From the NCBI RefSeq assembly GCF_002802915.1, contig NZ_PEBJ01000003.1, forward strand, positions 1-64,000: 64,000 nt of DNA, written 5' to 3'. Below are positions 1-9,017 of this stretch, in pieces. The notes beneath the pieces are model-generated. The model was not told the origin of the DNA. It saw only the letters and a program-made list of their open reading frames with translations, and ran no database searches. This stretch comes from Bifidobacterium felsineum (lineage in GTDB: Bacteria; Actinomycetota; Actinomycetes; Actinomycetales; Bifidobacteriaceae). The number at the start of each line of letters is the position of its first letter. The first letter of the stretch is position 1. The position numbers were made by a program, and so were the translations under genes.

Positions 1-472
1 CAGATGATGGACTGGCAATCATTGACTATAAAGAAGTAGTACAAACACGCTCTTGAGTTCTCAAACCACCACCACACCAACAAGCCAACCCCCGAACCAT
101 CAGAACCAGGAGGCCCGCCGTGCTGAGCGGCAACAGGTGAATAACTTACACGCAAACCAAAACAAACGCAAATCAGGCATACAAAAACACGCCAAAAACG
201 TTGCAACGTCGGCGTCCTCTCGGCGTGTCGCAAAACAGTTAAACCACGCCTTTATCTGTCACATTACGCCCGATTTCCACATCAGCGAGGACCGACATTC
301 CATGGCCACCGGCGTGTCGCGACAATTCATTCCCTGTTCAACTCCCCATCAGCCCACTCAAACGGGCAACCCCCATCCATGAGGAGACCCAAAGCGATGA
401 ATCGTTCCCGCTGCCCAAACGAACTTCTACGTCCAAGGCAACGAGAAAAACCCTTCAAATTCTCCTAGAGAA
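1..472 (-). promoter_or_regulatory. Gene-poor left edge; probable rRNA-operon promoter and leader reading leftward
   Basis: No convincing coding sequence is visible. On the minus strand, positions 53-65 read TTTGAGAACTCAA, followed by a GTGTTTG stretch. From memory this resembles the boxA-like antitermination sequence in actinobacterial rRNA leaders. A possible minus-strand promoter has -35 TTGCAA at 201-206 and -10 TGTATG at 178-183 with a 17-bp spacer. The motif GCGACACGCC occurs twice upstream (around 220 and 320). I infer that a 16S rRNA gene lies just left of position 1. The alternative is a non-coding stretch downstream of the acetyltransferase gene. A plus-strand reading frame at 53-382 has no recognisable family and starts with TTG, so I do not call it. 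Confidence 0.5.
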
Positions 473-473
473 T
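446..473 (-). terminator. Weak hairpin downstream of the acetyltransferase gene
   Basis: ATTCTC / GAGAAT form a 6-bp stem with a 3-nt loop, overlapping the stop of the minus-strand acetyltransferase gene. A run of five T (minus strand) follows eight bases later. The stem is short and the spacing long, so termination is uncertain. Confidence 0.35.
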
Positions 474-973
474 CAGAAGGTCAGGCGCATTTGATGCCAG
501 ATCACATTGCCATGCGTGGACTCGGAGATACCTTCATCCTTGTAGCCGAATCGTTCATAGAAGCCGACCAGTCGGTCTTTGCAGGTGAGCACCAGACCTT
601 TGCGACCGCGCTCACGCGAATCCTCAATCACCTGCTGCATCAGCATGCTGGCATACCCATGATGCTGGTAGAGAGGCGCAGTATCCACGCCAAAAATCAT
701 CTGCCATTGGCCGTGTGGGTCGTGTTGCGTGGCATCGTCATACATATCATCGGTCAGATCAGGGCGGTCAGTGGCGAAGCCATTGATAAACGACGCAATG
801 GCTCCGTCATCAGTCAGTAGCCAGAAGCATTCCGGATATGACTGCAACCGAGCTTGGAGCGATTCACGACTTGCCGCCTCGTCGGCCGGAAAGCATTCCG
901 CTTCAATCGCCACCAATGCGTCAAGGTCAGCAAGAGTCGCGTGCCGAATCGTCCAGGTTTTCGGTGCAGTCAT
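473..973 (-). CDS. GNAT family N-acetyltransferase (AANAT-like)
   Basis: A 166-residue single-domain acetyltransferase that should transfer the acetyl group of acetyl-CoA to an amine; the substrate cannot be read from sequence. The N-terminal IRHATLADLDALVAIEAECF is a typical GNAT beta1-alpha1 segment. The acetyl-CoA region follows around residues 93-122 (YQHHGYASMLMQQVIEDSRERG region). The C-terminal LTCKDRLVGFYERFGY resembles the arylalkylamine N-acetyltransferase-like subgroup. An AAAGGAAA ribosome site precedes the ATG. It lies 22 bp downstream of oleate hydratase on the same strand, so the two are probably co-transcribed. Family assignment is firm; the role is not. Confidence 0.88.
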   Translation of the reverse strand: MTAPKTWTIRHATLADLDALVAIEAECFPADEAASRESLQARLQSYPECFWLLTDDGAIASFINGFATDRPDLTDDMYDDATQHDPHGQWQMIFGVDTAPLYQHHGYASMLMQQVIEDSRERGRKGLVLTCKDRLVGFYERFGYKDEGISESTHGNVIWHQMRLTF

Positions 974-995
974 ATTCGAATTTCCTTTCCGACAA

Positions 996-2873
996 TCAGA
1001 TGACGTGGTATTCCTTCAAGAGGGTGGCGATGTCAGTGCCATCGAGTTTCTTCAGCACTTTGCCAAGCACCGCCTTTTCGATGAAGTTGAGCTTCATATC
1101 CGTCACCGGCTTGCCGTCGCGCAGTTTGACGGTGGCGTTGAGCAGGTTGCGCACGTCGTAGACGCTGCCCCACACTTCCGGCACGCCACGGTCCACATCG
1201 AGCAAGGTGTATACCGCTTCCATGCCAGTGCGCATCGAGTACTCGGTGGTGAAAATCGTGTCGCGTGGGGTTTCGGCGAACTGGCCGAGGAATGCGAAGT
1301 TCACAGCGCCATCCGGTACCACATCCGGGCGGTCACCTGCCGCGCGCGGCATGAAGAACGCGGTGATATATGGCATCATCACCGGAACCGTATTCGCGTG
1401 ATTCTTGGCGAGCGCCTCGATCTTGTCGGTCGGGACGCCCATGTGGTAGAGCCATTCCTCGCAGATTTCCTCACCGGTGCATTCGGTCATCGGCTTCTTC
1501 ACATAGTTGCCGGGCTTGTCCGGGAACAGACCATAGACCCATACGCACAGCTGATCTTTGGGCTGATCGCGGAATTGCTGCTGACGGTTCAGCGTCCAGC
1601 TCAGCAGCCAGTTGGAATCGGTGACGGTCACGATGCCGCCGGTGACCACGTGACCGGTGAACGGGTCACGCTTGCAGATCTTCTGAATATACGGCGGAAT
1701 CTCCTTGTCGAGGGTGGTGACGGTGGCGCTCATCCACTTGGTGGCCTGCGGGTCGGAGCAGAACTTGTCCGGGTGGCCGAAGCTTGGGTCCTGTTTGGCG
1801 ATGTTGCGCCACATATCCCAGCCGCCGCCCGGCTTCAAATCCGGATTCCAAGCTGCCGGCGAGTTCTGGGAACCCATCGTAGAGTTCTCCACGCAACCGC
1901 CGTTGGTGATGAACACCAGATCATCTGCGGTCAGATCGATTGAGGACTTCTCCCCCTCGTGATCGATATCCAAACGCACGGCGAGCTTCTTGGTGGGCGA
2001 GCTGTATGGATTGCGCTTGAAGACACCGGAGGTGGCTTGAATCTTCAAAATCGTGTCCTGACCGACGCCGGTATGCTCGCGCTTAGGGCCGTCTCCGCCA
2101 CCGATGGCGAATTCCACGTTCTCCACCTTGGTGTTGTACTGGAATTGCACACCGTGGCTTTCCAAATACTTGACCATCGGCAGAATCATCGATTCGTACT
2201 GGTTGTAGCGAGTGAAACGCAATGCGGAGAAGTCAGGCAGACCGCCGATGTGGTGGATGTAGCGCTTGATGTACAGCTTCATCTCCAGCGCGGAATGCCA
2301 GTTCTCGAAGGCGAACATCGTGCGCCAGTACAGCCAGAAGTTGGAGTTCAACACCTCGTCATCGAAAAAATCGGTGATGGGCTTGTCATAAAGCTCCTCA
2401 TCCGGCGTGAAGAATAGCTTCATAATCTCTTGGGAGGCTTTGTCGCTCAAGCCGAACTTGCCTTGGAAACCTGCATCCTTGCCGAGATCCTTGGTGGCAC
2501 GGCACAAGGAATAGTTCGGGTCTTCCTTGTTGAGCCAGTAGTACTCGTCCAGTACGCTCACGCCCTCGGTTTCGATGGAAGGAATCGAGCGGAACAAATC
2601 CCACATGACCTCGAAATGATTGTCCATCTCTCGGCCGCCGCGCATCACGTAGCCGAGACCGGGGATATCCGCGCCATCGCAGGCACCGCCCGGTACCGGG
2701 TCCTTTTCAAGGATATGAATGTGATCGCCGGGCATCTGGCCATCACGCACCAGATAGCAGGCTGCAGACAGTGCCGCAAGCCCAGTGCCGATGATGTAGG
2801 CATGCTTGTGATCAACTCCGGCCGGCTTCTTCGGACGGGCGAAAGCCTCATAATTACCGTTGGAATAGTACAT
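996..2873 (-). CDS. ohyA: Oleate hydratase (myosin-cross-reactive antigen family)
   Basis: A 625-residue flavoprotein of the oleate hydratase family, which adds water to the cis-9 double bond of unsaturated fatty acids to give 10-hydroxy fatty acids. In gut bacteria this is usually seen as detoxification of free fatty acids. The dinucleotide-binding motif YIIGTGLAALSAACYL lies near residues 26-41, and the length fits the family. A strong AAAGGAGGAG site precedes the ATG at 2873. A perfect palindrome (GTTGAC-5-GTCAAC) sits just upstream at 2897-2913. The acetyltransferase gene follows closely. Confidence 0.95.
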   Translation of the reverse strand: MYYSNGNYEAFARPKKPAGVDHKHAYIIGTGLAALSAACYLVRDGQMPGDHIHILEKDPVPGGACDGADIPGLGYVMRGGREMDNHFEVMWDLFRSIPSIETEGVSVLDEYYWLNKEDPNYSLCRATKDLGKDAGFQGKFGLSDKASQEIMKLFFTPDEELYDKPITDFFDDEVLNSNFWLYWRTMFAFENWHSALEMKLYIKRYIHHIGGLPDFSALRFTRYNQYESMILPMVKYLESHGVQFQYNTKVENVEFAIGGGDGPKREHTGVGQDTILKIQATSGVFKRNPYSSPTKKLAVRLDIDHEGEKSSIDLTADDLVFITNGGCVENSTMGSQNSPAAWNPDLKPGGGWDMWRNIAKQDPSFGHPDKFCSDPQATKWMSATVTTLDKEIPPYIQKICKRDPFTGHVVTGGIVTVTDSNWLLSWTLNRQQQFRDQPKDQLCVWVYGLFPDKPGNYVKKPMTECTGEEICEEWLYHMGVPTDKIEALAKNHANTVPVMMPYITAFFMPRAAGDRPDVVPDGAVNFAFLGQFAETPRDTIFTTEYSMRTGMEAVYTLLDVDRGVPEVWGSVYDVRNLLNATVKLRDGKPVTDMKLNFIEKAVLGKVLKKLDGTDIATLLKEYHVI

Positions 2874-2896
2874 GACGCTCCTCCTTTGGAGAGTAT

Positions 2897-2913
2897 GTTG
2901 ACATCACGTCAAC
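2897..2913. promoter_or_regulatory. Palindromic operator candidate upstream of oleate hydratase
   Basis: GTTGAC-ATCAC-GTCAAC is a perfect 6+5+6 inverted repeat, 24 bp upstream of the ohyA start. A second half-site-like TTGACA lies at about 2918. The position suits a repressor such as a TetR-type fatty-acid sensor, but no regulator gene lies next to it. Confidence 0.45.
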
Positions 2914-2984
2914 CTTTTGACAGACATCTTGTCGCATTACTCGTCGCTTTGCCATAGGCAACGCTCGGCATTGTGTGGGGTTTA

Positions 2985-3866
2985 TCAGATATTGCCGCGT
3001 ACATGCTGATCGGCCCACGACTGGGAGTGGGTGAATGTAGCGGGATTGGCGCTCACATTGCCGTTTGGCTCATCCAATGCGTCGATGGCAGCCAATTCAG
3101 CGGGCGTCAGATCGAAGCTAGCGCTGGCAAGGTTCTGACGCATGCGTTCCACATGCTTCGACTTCGGAATAATGATACGACCTTCCTGTGTGTGCCAACG
3201 CAACACCACTTCGGCAGGAGTCACACCATGTGCCTTAGCCGCAGCGACAACGGGCTCGGATTCGATATCCTTGCCATGGCCAAGCGGGCTGTATGCTTCA
3301 GCCACAATGCCGTGCGCCTTGCAGAATGCGAGATTGCCCGGCTGGCTGAATCGCGGATGCACTTCGATTTGGTTGACGGCAGGCATTTCACCGGAGTCCT
3401 CGATGATCACGCGCAGATGTTCAGGCAGGAAGTTGCTGACTGCAGGCACGCGGATCGCGCCCTCATCACGAAGTTTCAACAGTGCACGCCAGGTTTCCTT
3501 ATAGAAACCGGCAGCGGGGAACGGCCAGTGAATCAGGTACATGTCAATGACATCGACCTTGAGCTTCTTGCGGGATTCCTCGAATGCCACCATCGCCGAG
3601 TCATAGCCTTGGTCACAATTGCGCAGTTTGGTGGTCACCCAAACCTTGCCGGCCATGCCAGTGGCTTTGAGCGCATCACCCACCTGCTCTTCGTTGTAGT
3701 AGGCGGCTGCGGTATCAATATGGCGATAACCGATTTCCAAAGCTTCCTCAACGGCGCGCTGCGTATCCTCTGGCGGAATCTGGAACGTACCGAATCCAAT
3801 TTGCGGGATAACGGACTTGGCTTTGTCTTGTAACGTGATTGATGGCGATTCGAGTTGCTGGCTCAT
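2985..3866 (-). CDS. Aldo/keto reductase
   Basis: A 293-residue NADPH-dependent oxidoreductase of the AKR superfamily, close to 2,5-diketo-D-gluconate reductase types. The catalytic tetrad is visible: Asp and Tyr in DTAAAYYNEEQVG, Lys in VTTKLRN, His in LIHWPFP. The C-terminal IIPKSKHVERMRQN is the NADP phosphate-binding segment. A GGAAGGGAAG site precedes the ATG. It is transcribed toward ohyA with about 110 bp between them, but a separate promoter and the operator palindrome lie in that gap. The physiological substrate is unknown. Confidence 0.93.
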   Translation of the reverse strand: MSQQLESPSITLQDKAKSVIPQIGFGTFQIPPEDTQRAVEEALEIGYRHIDTAAAYYNEEQVGDALKATGMAGKVWVTTKLRNCDQGYDSAMVAFEESRKKLKVDVIDMYLIHWPFPAAGFYKETWRALLKLRDEGAIRVPAVSNFLPEHLRVIIEDSGEMPAVNQIEVHPRFSQPGNLAFCKAHGIVAEAYSPLGHGKDIESEPVVAAAKAHGVTPAEVVLRWHTQEGRIIIPKSKHVERMRQNLASASFDLTPAELAAIDALDEPNGNVSANPATFTHSQSWADQHVRGNI

Positions 3867-3948
3867 AGATATCGCTTCCCTTCCATGCGATTCTTATTCC
3901 TCGCCCATTGTAAGTTTGCGACGTTCGTCTGGCCAGCATCTCACCCGA

Positions 3949-4347
3949 TTACTGCACCGGATGGTGAATCAAATCACGTTCGATCCAAGCCATAACCAAA
4001 TCCGCGAGCCTATTGGTCTCTTCATCAGTAAGTGCCCGGCCTTGGGGAATGTGATGCCATTTTTCAATACAGCCGCGGCAACAGGTGGCCGTTGCATGTT
4101 GGGCCGTGAATACTGGATGCCCGCGCCACGGCGTTTGTCTGCCGTCATTTTTAGGTTCGGCGGCTCCTACGCGATCATGCAGCATCTCATGCGCATGCCG
4201 ATTGATGATGGCTTTGCCTTTGGCGCGAGCGTAGGCACGGTCTTTATCCGAGAGCACGAACTTGGCGCGAAATTTCGAATGAGACAACCGCTCCAAGGTT
4301 TCCGCTATCCAGCGTTGTTCGTCTTGTTCAGCTTCCACGTTAGCCAC
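3949..4347 (-). CDS. DUF4186 family protein
   Basis: A 132-residue protein of unknown function. The stretch HPVFTAQHATATCCRGCIEKWH followed by IPQGRALTDEE matches my recollection of the DUF4186 family. The CCRGC cysteines with nearby histidines suggest metal binding, which is inference. It begins with GTG and lacks a strong ribosome site. It lies 22 bp downstream of dnaE on the same strand, so it may be read through from dnaE. Confidence 0.75.
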   Translation of the reverse strand: MANVEAEQDEQRWIAETLERLSHSKFRAKFVLSDKDRAYARAKGKAIINRHAHEMLHDRVGAAEPKNDGRQTPWRGHPVFTAQHATATCCRGCIEKWHHIPQGRALTDEETNRLADLVMAWIERDLIHHPVQ

Positions 4348-4369
4348 GGTTCGCTATGGTAGTCGCGAA

Positions 4370-7300
4370 TTACGCGGCAGCAGGTAGACAGCTTGGGCCA
4401 AAGAGAATCTTGATTTCGGCGAATAGTGACGTATCACGCTTCACACGGAACCGATCACCGAACGTCAGCACCTGAGCGTTGCCCTTCTCATCCATGATGG
4501 CAAGATGGACTTCGCTGTATCCAGGGTGGCTGGCCAACACCTGCCCAAGGCGAGCCATACGGTCGCGTTCCAATGCCACAGTCGGCAAGGTGATGAGCAG
4601 CGGTCGTTCATCCTCGGCTTCCAACGTGGGCACCTGCATTTCCGTAGCCCTCAAGGATACCGTTTCGTCACGCAGTTCCACTTGTCCGCGAATCTGCACC
4701 ACGGCATCCACCGCAAGCTCTGCGGCGGCGGCTTCATAGACCTTGCCGAAGAACATGCATTGGATACTGCTTTCCATGTCCTCAATGGTGACAATGGCCC
4801 ACGGGTTTCCCTTCTTGGAAACACGACGATCCACACCGGTCACGAGGCCGGCCAACGTGACCTGTTGGCCGTCGGGCATGGTTTTGGCGCGGTCGATCAG
4901 ATGTGCGATCGACATCTCCCTCAAGCTGGCCAACACGGATTGCATACCTGAAAGCGGATGGTCGGACACATACAGGCCAAGCATTTCACGTTCGAAATTG
5001 AGCTTGGTCTTCTTATCCCACTCCTCCACATCAGGAACAGTCACGGAAGCATCGCCCATGGCCTCGGCTCCCCCGTCCTCATCATCAGAGAACAGGTCGA
5101 ATTGTCCCTCGGCTTGCTTGCGCTTCAGACTCACCACCGAGTCGATGGCGGCCTCGTGCACGGTGAACAAAGCGCGGCGGTTCGGATCGATGGAGTCGAA
5201 CGCACCGGCTTTAATCAAGGATTCGACCAGTCGACGGTTCAGCGCAGTCAGCGGCACACGACGAATGAAGTCCATGAAGTTCACGAACTTGCCGCGCGGA
5301 CCTTCGCGCTCGGCGATGATATCCGCCACGGCTTTTTCGCCCACATTGCGGATGGCACCCAAACCGAATCGGACTACGTCACCGACTGCGGAGTATTCGT
5401 ACACCGATTCGTTCACGTCTGGGGAAAGCACTTGAATGCCCATGCGGCGTGCTTCGCCAAGATACAAGGCGGTCTTGTCCTTGTTCGTGGCCGCACCTTG
5501 CAGCAAGGCGGCCATGAATTCGACCGGATAATGGGTCTTCAAATACGCGGTCCAATAGGAAATCAGGCCATAGGCGGCGGAGTGCGCCTTGTTGAACGCG
5601 TAACCGGAGAATGGGACCAGGATATCCCACACCGCGTTGGCGGCTTCCTCGGAGTAGCCGTGCTCTTTCATACCGGCGAAGAACGGCACCTTCTCCTTGG
5701 CCAGCACTTCAGGCTTCTTCTTACCCATGGCTCGACGCAGCACATCTGCCTTGCCCAGCGAGTAGCCGGCCAAAATACGAGCTGCGGACTGCACCTGCTC
5801 CTGATAGATGATCAGACCATACGTCTCGTCGAGCACCTGCTTCAGCGGTTCCTCAAGCTCGGGGTGAATCGGCGTGATCTTCTGTAAACCATTCTTACGC
5901 TTTGCGTAATTGGTGTGCGAGTCCATCGACATCGGGCCCGGACGATACAGGGCGATCAATGCGGAAATATCGTTGAAGTTATCCGGCTTCAACGTTTTGA
6001 GCAGGGAACGCATGCCGTCGGAATCCAGCTGGAACACGCCCAACGTGTCGCCGCGCGACAACAGCTCATAGGTGGGCTTGTCGTCCAGCGGAATCTTCGT
6101 ATAGTCGATGGCCGGTTTGCCGTTCGCCTCGATGTTCCTCAACGTGTCATGAATCACCGTCAAGTTGGAGAGTCCAAGGAAATCCATCTTGACCAGGCCC
6201 AACGTTTCGCACGTATGGTATTCGAACGTGGTCGTGATCGTGCCGTCGGTACGTTCCAGCAATGGGCTCGTGTCCGTGATCGGCGCGCTACCCATAATCG
6301 TGGCGCATGCATGCACACCCGTCTGGCGAATCAGACCTTCGATACCTTTGGCCTCATCGGTGATGCGGCGTGCATCCGGGTCGGATTCGTACATCTCACG
6401 GAACTCACGTGCCTCCGCATAGCGTTTCGCCGTCGGATCGAATATGTCGTGCAGGCTGATATCCTTACCGCCCGTGGCAGCAGGAGGCAACGCCTTGGTG
6501 ACCTTCTCACCCACCGAGAATTCGTAACCCATGATTCGAGCCGAATCCTTCAACGCCTGCTTCGTCTTGATCGTGCCGTAGATCACACACTGCGCAACCT
6601 TATCGGTGCCGTACTTCTCGCCGCAATACTCAATCACACGGGCGCGGCCTTCAGGGTCGAAGTCGACGTCGATATCCGGCAGGGACACACGTTCCGGGTT
6701 CAGGAACCTCTCGAAGATCAGACCATGCTTCAATGGATCCAACTCAGTGATGCCCATTGCATAGGCCACCATTGCACCTGCCGCCGAGCCACGGCCCGGC
6801 CCCACCATGATGCCGTGGTCCTTCGCCCACTGGATGTAGTCGGCCACCACCAGGAAGTAGCCGCAGAACTGCATCTGGCAGATCACACCGCATTCGTAAT
6901 CAGCCTGCTTCAGCACCTCAAGAGGAGGGTTGCCGTCATACCGCTTCTCCAGACCCTCCTCGACCTTCTTCAGGAACAAGGAAGTCTCATCCCATCCCTC
7001 AGGGCAGGGGAACTTCGGCATGAACGCGCCGTCCTCGTGATCATCGAACATCACATTGCAACGCTCGGCTATCCTCAGCGTATTGTCGCATGCCTCAGGA
7101 AACTCCTTGAACAGGGTGCGCATCTCCTCGCCCGTTTTGATGTAATAACCTGTTCCATCGAACTTGAACCGGTCCGGGTCGTCGAGACGGGAACCTGAAT
7201 TGATGCACAGCATCGCATCCTGTGCGCCGGCATCCTCGGCATGCACATAATGCGAATCATTCGTCGCCAGAATAGGAGCATTGAGCTTCTTCGCAATGGT

Positions 7301-7930
7301 CAGCAGGTCCTTGGTCACCTGCGTTTCAATCGAAAGCCCGTGATCCATCAGCTCGATGAAGAAGTTATCCCGGCCGAAAATATCCTGGAACTCCCCCGCC
7401 GCACGCAACGCCTCATCGAACTGCCCCAAACGCAAGCGCGTTTGAATGATACCGGAGGGGCAGCCGGATGAAGCGATCACGCCTTTGGAGTAGGTGGCCA
7501 AGACTTCCTTATCCATACGCGGATATCGCATCACACGGCCCTCGAGGTTCGCAACCGAGGAGGCTTTGATGAGATTGACCAGACCCTCATCGTTTTCCGC
7601 CCACATGGTCATATGGGTAATCAAACCACCACCGGACACATCATCACGTCGTTGGGCTTCGGTGCCCCAATGCACACGAGACTTATCCTGACGAGCGGTC
7701 TCCGGTGTCACATACGCCTCGATGCCGATGATCGGTTTGACGCCGTTGGAGACGCAATTGGTATACATCTCATAAGCGCCATGCATGTTGCCATGGTCGG
7801 TGATGGCAACGGCCGGCATACCTAATTCGGCTACGCGTTTCGCCAATGCCGGAATCTTCGAGGCACCATCCAACAACGAATAGTGCGTGTGGTTGTGCAG
7901 ATGTACGAAGTTCCCCATTTCAGCCATGCG
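4370..7930 (-). CDS. dnaE: DNA polymerase III alpha subunit (replicative polymerase)
   Basis: About 1186 residues, a normal DnaE length. The N-terminal PHP domain starts with FVHLHNHTHYSLLDGASK. The polymerase core carries LPDIDVDFDPEGR, with two of the catalytic aspartates. PGRGSAAGAMVAYAMGI is also typical. An OB-fold region (VTLAGLVTGVDRRVSKKGNPWA) lies near the C-terminus. This is the DnaE1-type chromosomal replicase. I place the start at the MAEMGNF methionine (7930), downstream of GGTGGAAC; an ATG three codons earlier (7939) is also possible. The gene follows rluD, with a 21-bp-phased repeat element in the gap. Confidence 0.97.
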   Translation of the reverse strand, partial: RMAEMGNFVHLHNHTHYSLLDGASKIPALAKRVAELGMPAVAITDHGNMHGAYEMYTNCVSNGVKPIIGIEAYVTPETARQDKSRVHWGTEAQRRDDVSGGGLITHMTMWAENDEGLVNLIKASSVANLEGRVMRYPRMDKEVLATYSKGVIASSGCPSGIIQTRLRLGQFDEALRAAGEFQDIFGRDNFFIELMDHGLSIETQVTKDLLTIAKKLNAPILATNDSHYVHAEDAGAQDAMLCINSGSRLDDPDRFKFDGTGYYIKTGEEMRTLFKEFPEACDNTLRIAERCNVMFDDHEDGAFMPKFPCPEGWDETSLFLKKVEEGLEKRYDGNPPLEVLKQADYECGVICQMQFCGYFLVVADYIQWAKDHGIMVGPGRGSAAGAMVAYAMGITELDPLKHGLIFERFLNPERVSLPDIDVDFDPEGRARVIEYCGEKYGTDKVAQCVIYGTIKTKQALKDSARIMGYEFSVGEKVTKALPPAATGGKDISLHDIFDPTAKRYAEAREFREMYESDPDARRITDEAKGIEGLIRQTGVHACATIMGSAPITDTSPLLERTDGTITTTFEYHTCETLGLVKMDFLGLSNLTVIHDTLRNIEANGKPAIDYTKIPLDDKPTYELLSRGDTLGVFQLDSDGMRSLLKTLKPDNFNDISALIALYRPGPMSMDSHTNYAKRKNGLQKITPIHPELEEPLKQVLDETYGLIIYQEQVQSAARILAGYSLGKADVLRRAMGKKKPEVLAKEKVPFFAGMKEHGYSEEAANAVWDILVPFSGYAFNKAHSAAYGLISYWTAYLKTHYPVEFMAALLQGAATNKDKTALYLGEARRMGIQVLSPDVNESVYEYSAVGDVVRFGLGAIRNVGEKAVADIIAEREGPRGKFVNFMDFIRRVPLTALNRRLVESLIKAGAFDSIDPNRRALFTVHEAAIDSVVSLKRKQAEGQFDLFSDDEDGGAEAMGDASVTVPDVEEWDKKTKLNFEREMLGLYVSDHPLSGMQSVLASLREMSIAHLIDRAKTMPDGQQVTLAGLVTGVDRRVSKKGNPWAIVTIEDMESSIQCMFFGKVYEAAAAELAVDAVVQIRGQVELRDETVSLRATEMQVPTLEAEDERPLLITLPTVALERDRMARLGQVLASHPGYSEVHLAIMDEKGNAQVLTFGDRFRVKRDTSLFAEIKILFGPSCLPAAA

Positions 7931-7970
7931 TTCCACCATACCGCACGCTCTTCTCAGCCTTCACCGTTGC

Positions 7971-8080
7971 TGACTGTAGGTTTTTCAACACCGACCGTAG
8001 GATTTTCAACGTTTTTCGTTCAAAAACCTACAGTGAACGTCAAAAAACCTACAGTAAGAGTTCGAAAACCTACAGTCAGG
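7971..8080. repeat. Phased repeat element, copy A (two forward plus three inverted CTGTAGG units)
   Basis: Two forward units (ACTGTAGGTTTTTCAAC at 7973 and a variant at 7994) are followed by three inverted units with CCTACAG at 8027, 8048 and 8069. Spacing within each set is exactly 21 bp. The distance from the second forward to the first inverted unit is 32 bp. The last inverted unit contains the stop codon of rluD. A second element with identical geometry lies at 61935-62043. It could fold as an imperfect hairpin of about 40 bp, or act as a DNA array with two helical turns per unit. Confidence 0.85.
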
Positions 8081-9017
8081 AAGCTATGGGAGCAACATCT
8101 GTGTGACGATCCCGCATGATTTCAAGCGCCTGTGCCAAATCAGCGGGATAATGGGATTCCACTGTGGTCCATATGCGGGTACGCGGATGGCGGAATTCAA
8201 GTTTCATCGCATGCAGCCATTGGCGGTCCAGACCAAGCGCCTCGGATAACACTGGATTGGCACCATACATCGGGTCTCCGCATAATGGGTGACCGATCGA
8301 GGAGAAATGCACACGAATCTGATGCGTACGCCCGGTTTCAAGGTTTACGGAAACCAGCGTGGCCTCATGGCCGAATCGTTCCATCACATCCCAATGGGTC
8401 ACGGCGGGTTTGCCGGCAGGGGTTACGCAAAAGCGGAAATCGGAGACCTTCGCCCGGCCGATCGGCGCCTCGATAGTGGCTTTATCCTGCTTCAACGACC
8501 CCTGTACCAGCGCATGATATGTTTTCTTGACCTCATGCTCCGAGAACTGCCGGCGCATTTCAGTGTAGGCAAGATCGGACTTGCAGACGAGCATCAGGCC
8601 CGACGTTCCAACGTCCAAACGGGAAACGATGCCTTCTCGGCCCGCCGCACCGAGAGCGGTGATATGCACGCCGCGGTCTCGCAAAGAACCCAAAACCGTA
8701 GGGCCGGTCCAACCGACTGAAGCGTGAGCGGCAACGCCAACGGGCTTATCGACTACGACGACATCATCATCTTCATAGACCACTGCCATATCGTTGGCGA
8801 TAGGCTCAGGTTCCGCATGCTCTTCGGTCAAATCGAATTCGACAGTCTCTCCTGCAGCTAGGATGCTGGATCGAGCGACATCACGGCCAAGCACACGAGC
8901 CTGACCGGAATCAATCAACTCCGCAGCCTTGGAGCGGGAAATGCCGAGCATTTTCGCCACGGCGATATCGAATCGTTTACCGATGAGCGCGTCAGGAGCA
9001 GGAACCATACGATTCAT
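8076..9017 (-). CDS. rluD: RluA/RluD family 23S rRNA pseudouridine synthase
   Basis: A 313-residue RNA-modifying enzyme that isomerises uridine to pseudouridine, most likely in 23S rRNA. An S4-like RNA-binding domain (KRFDIAVAKMLGISRSKAAELI) covers roughly residues 14-60. The catalytic signature SRLDVGTSG places the active aspartate at 135. KPVGVAAHAS and THQIRVHFSSIGHPLCGDPMYG are family hallmarks. Its start overlaps the lspA stop by one base (TAATG), implying translational coupling, and the lspA-rluD order is common in bacteria. The stop lies inside a repeat element. Confidence 0.95.
   Translation of the reverse strand: MNRMVPAPDALIGKRFDIAVAKMLGISRSKAAELIDSGQARVLGRDVARSSILAAGETVEFDLTEEHAEPEPIANDMAVVYEDDDVVVVDKPVGVAAHASVGWTGPTVLGSLRDRGVHITALGAAGREGIVSRLDVGTSGLMLVCKSDLAYTEMRRQFSEHEVKKTYHALVQGSLKQDKATIEAPIGRAKVSDFRFCVTPAGKPAVTHWDVMERFGHEATLVSVNLETGRTHQIRVHFSSIGHPLCGDPMYGANPVLSEALGLDRQWLHAMKLEFRHPRTRIWTTVESHYPADLAQALEIMRDRHTDVAPIAS

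Noticed and set aside
53..382. A 109-residue plus-strand reading frame at the left edge
   Set aside because: TTG start, low-complexity Thr/Pro/Gln start and no family; the region fits a non-coding leader better.
7971..8080. Simple intrinsic terminator for rluD
   Set aside because: The exact 21-bp phasing and the same layout at 61935-62043 are not explained by a terminator, though termination is not excluded.
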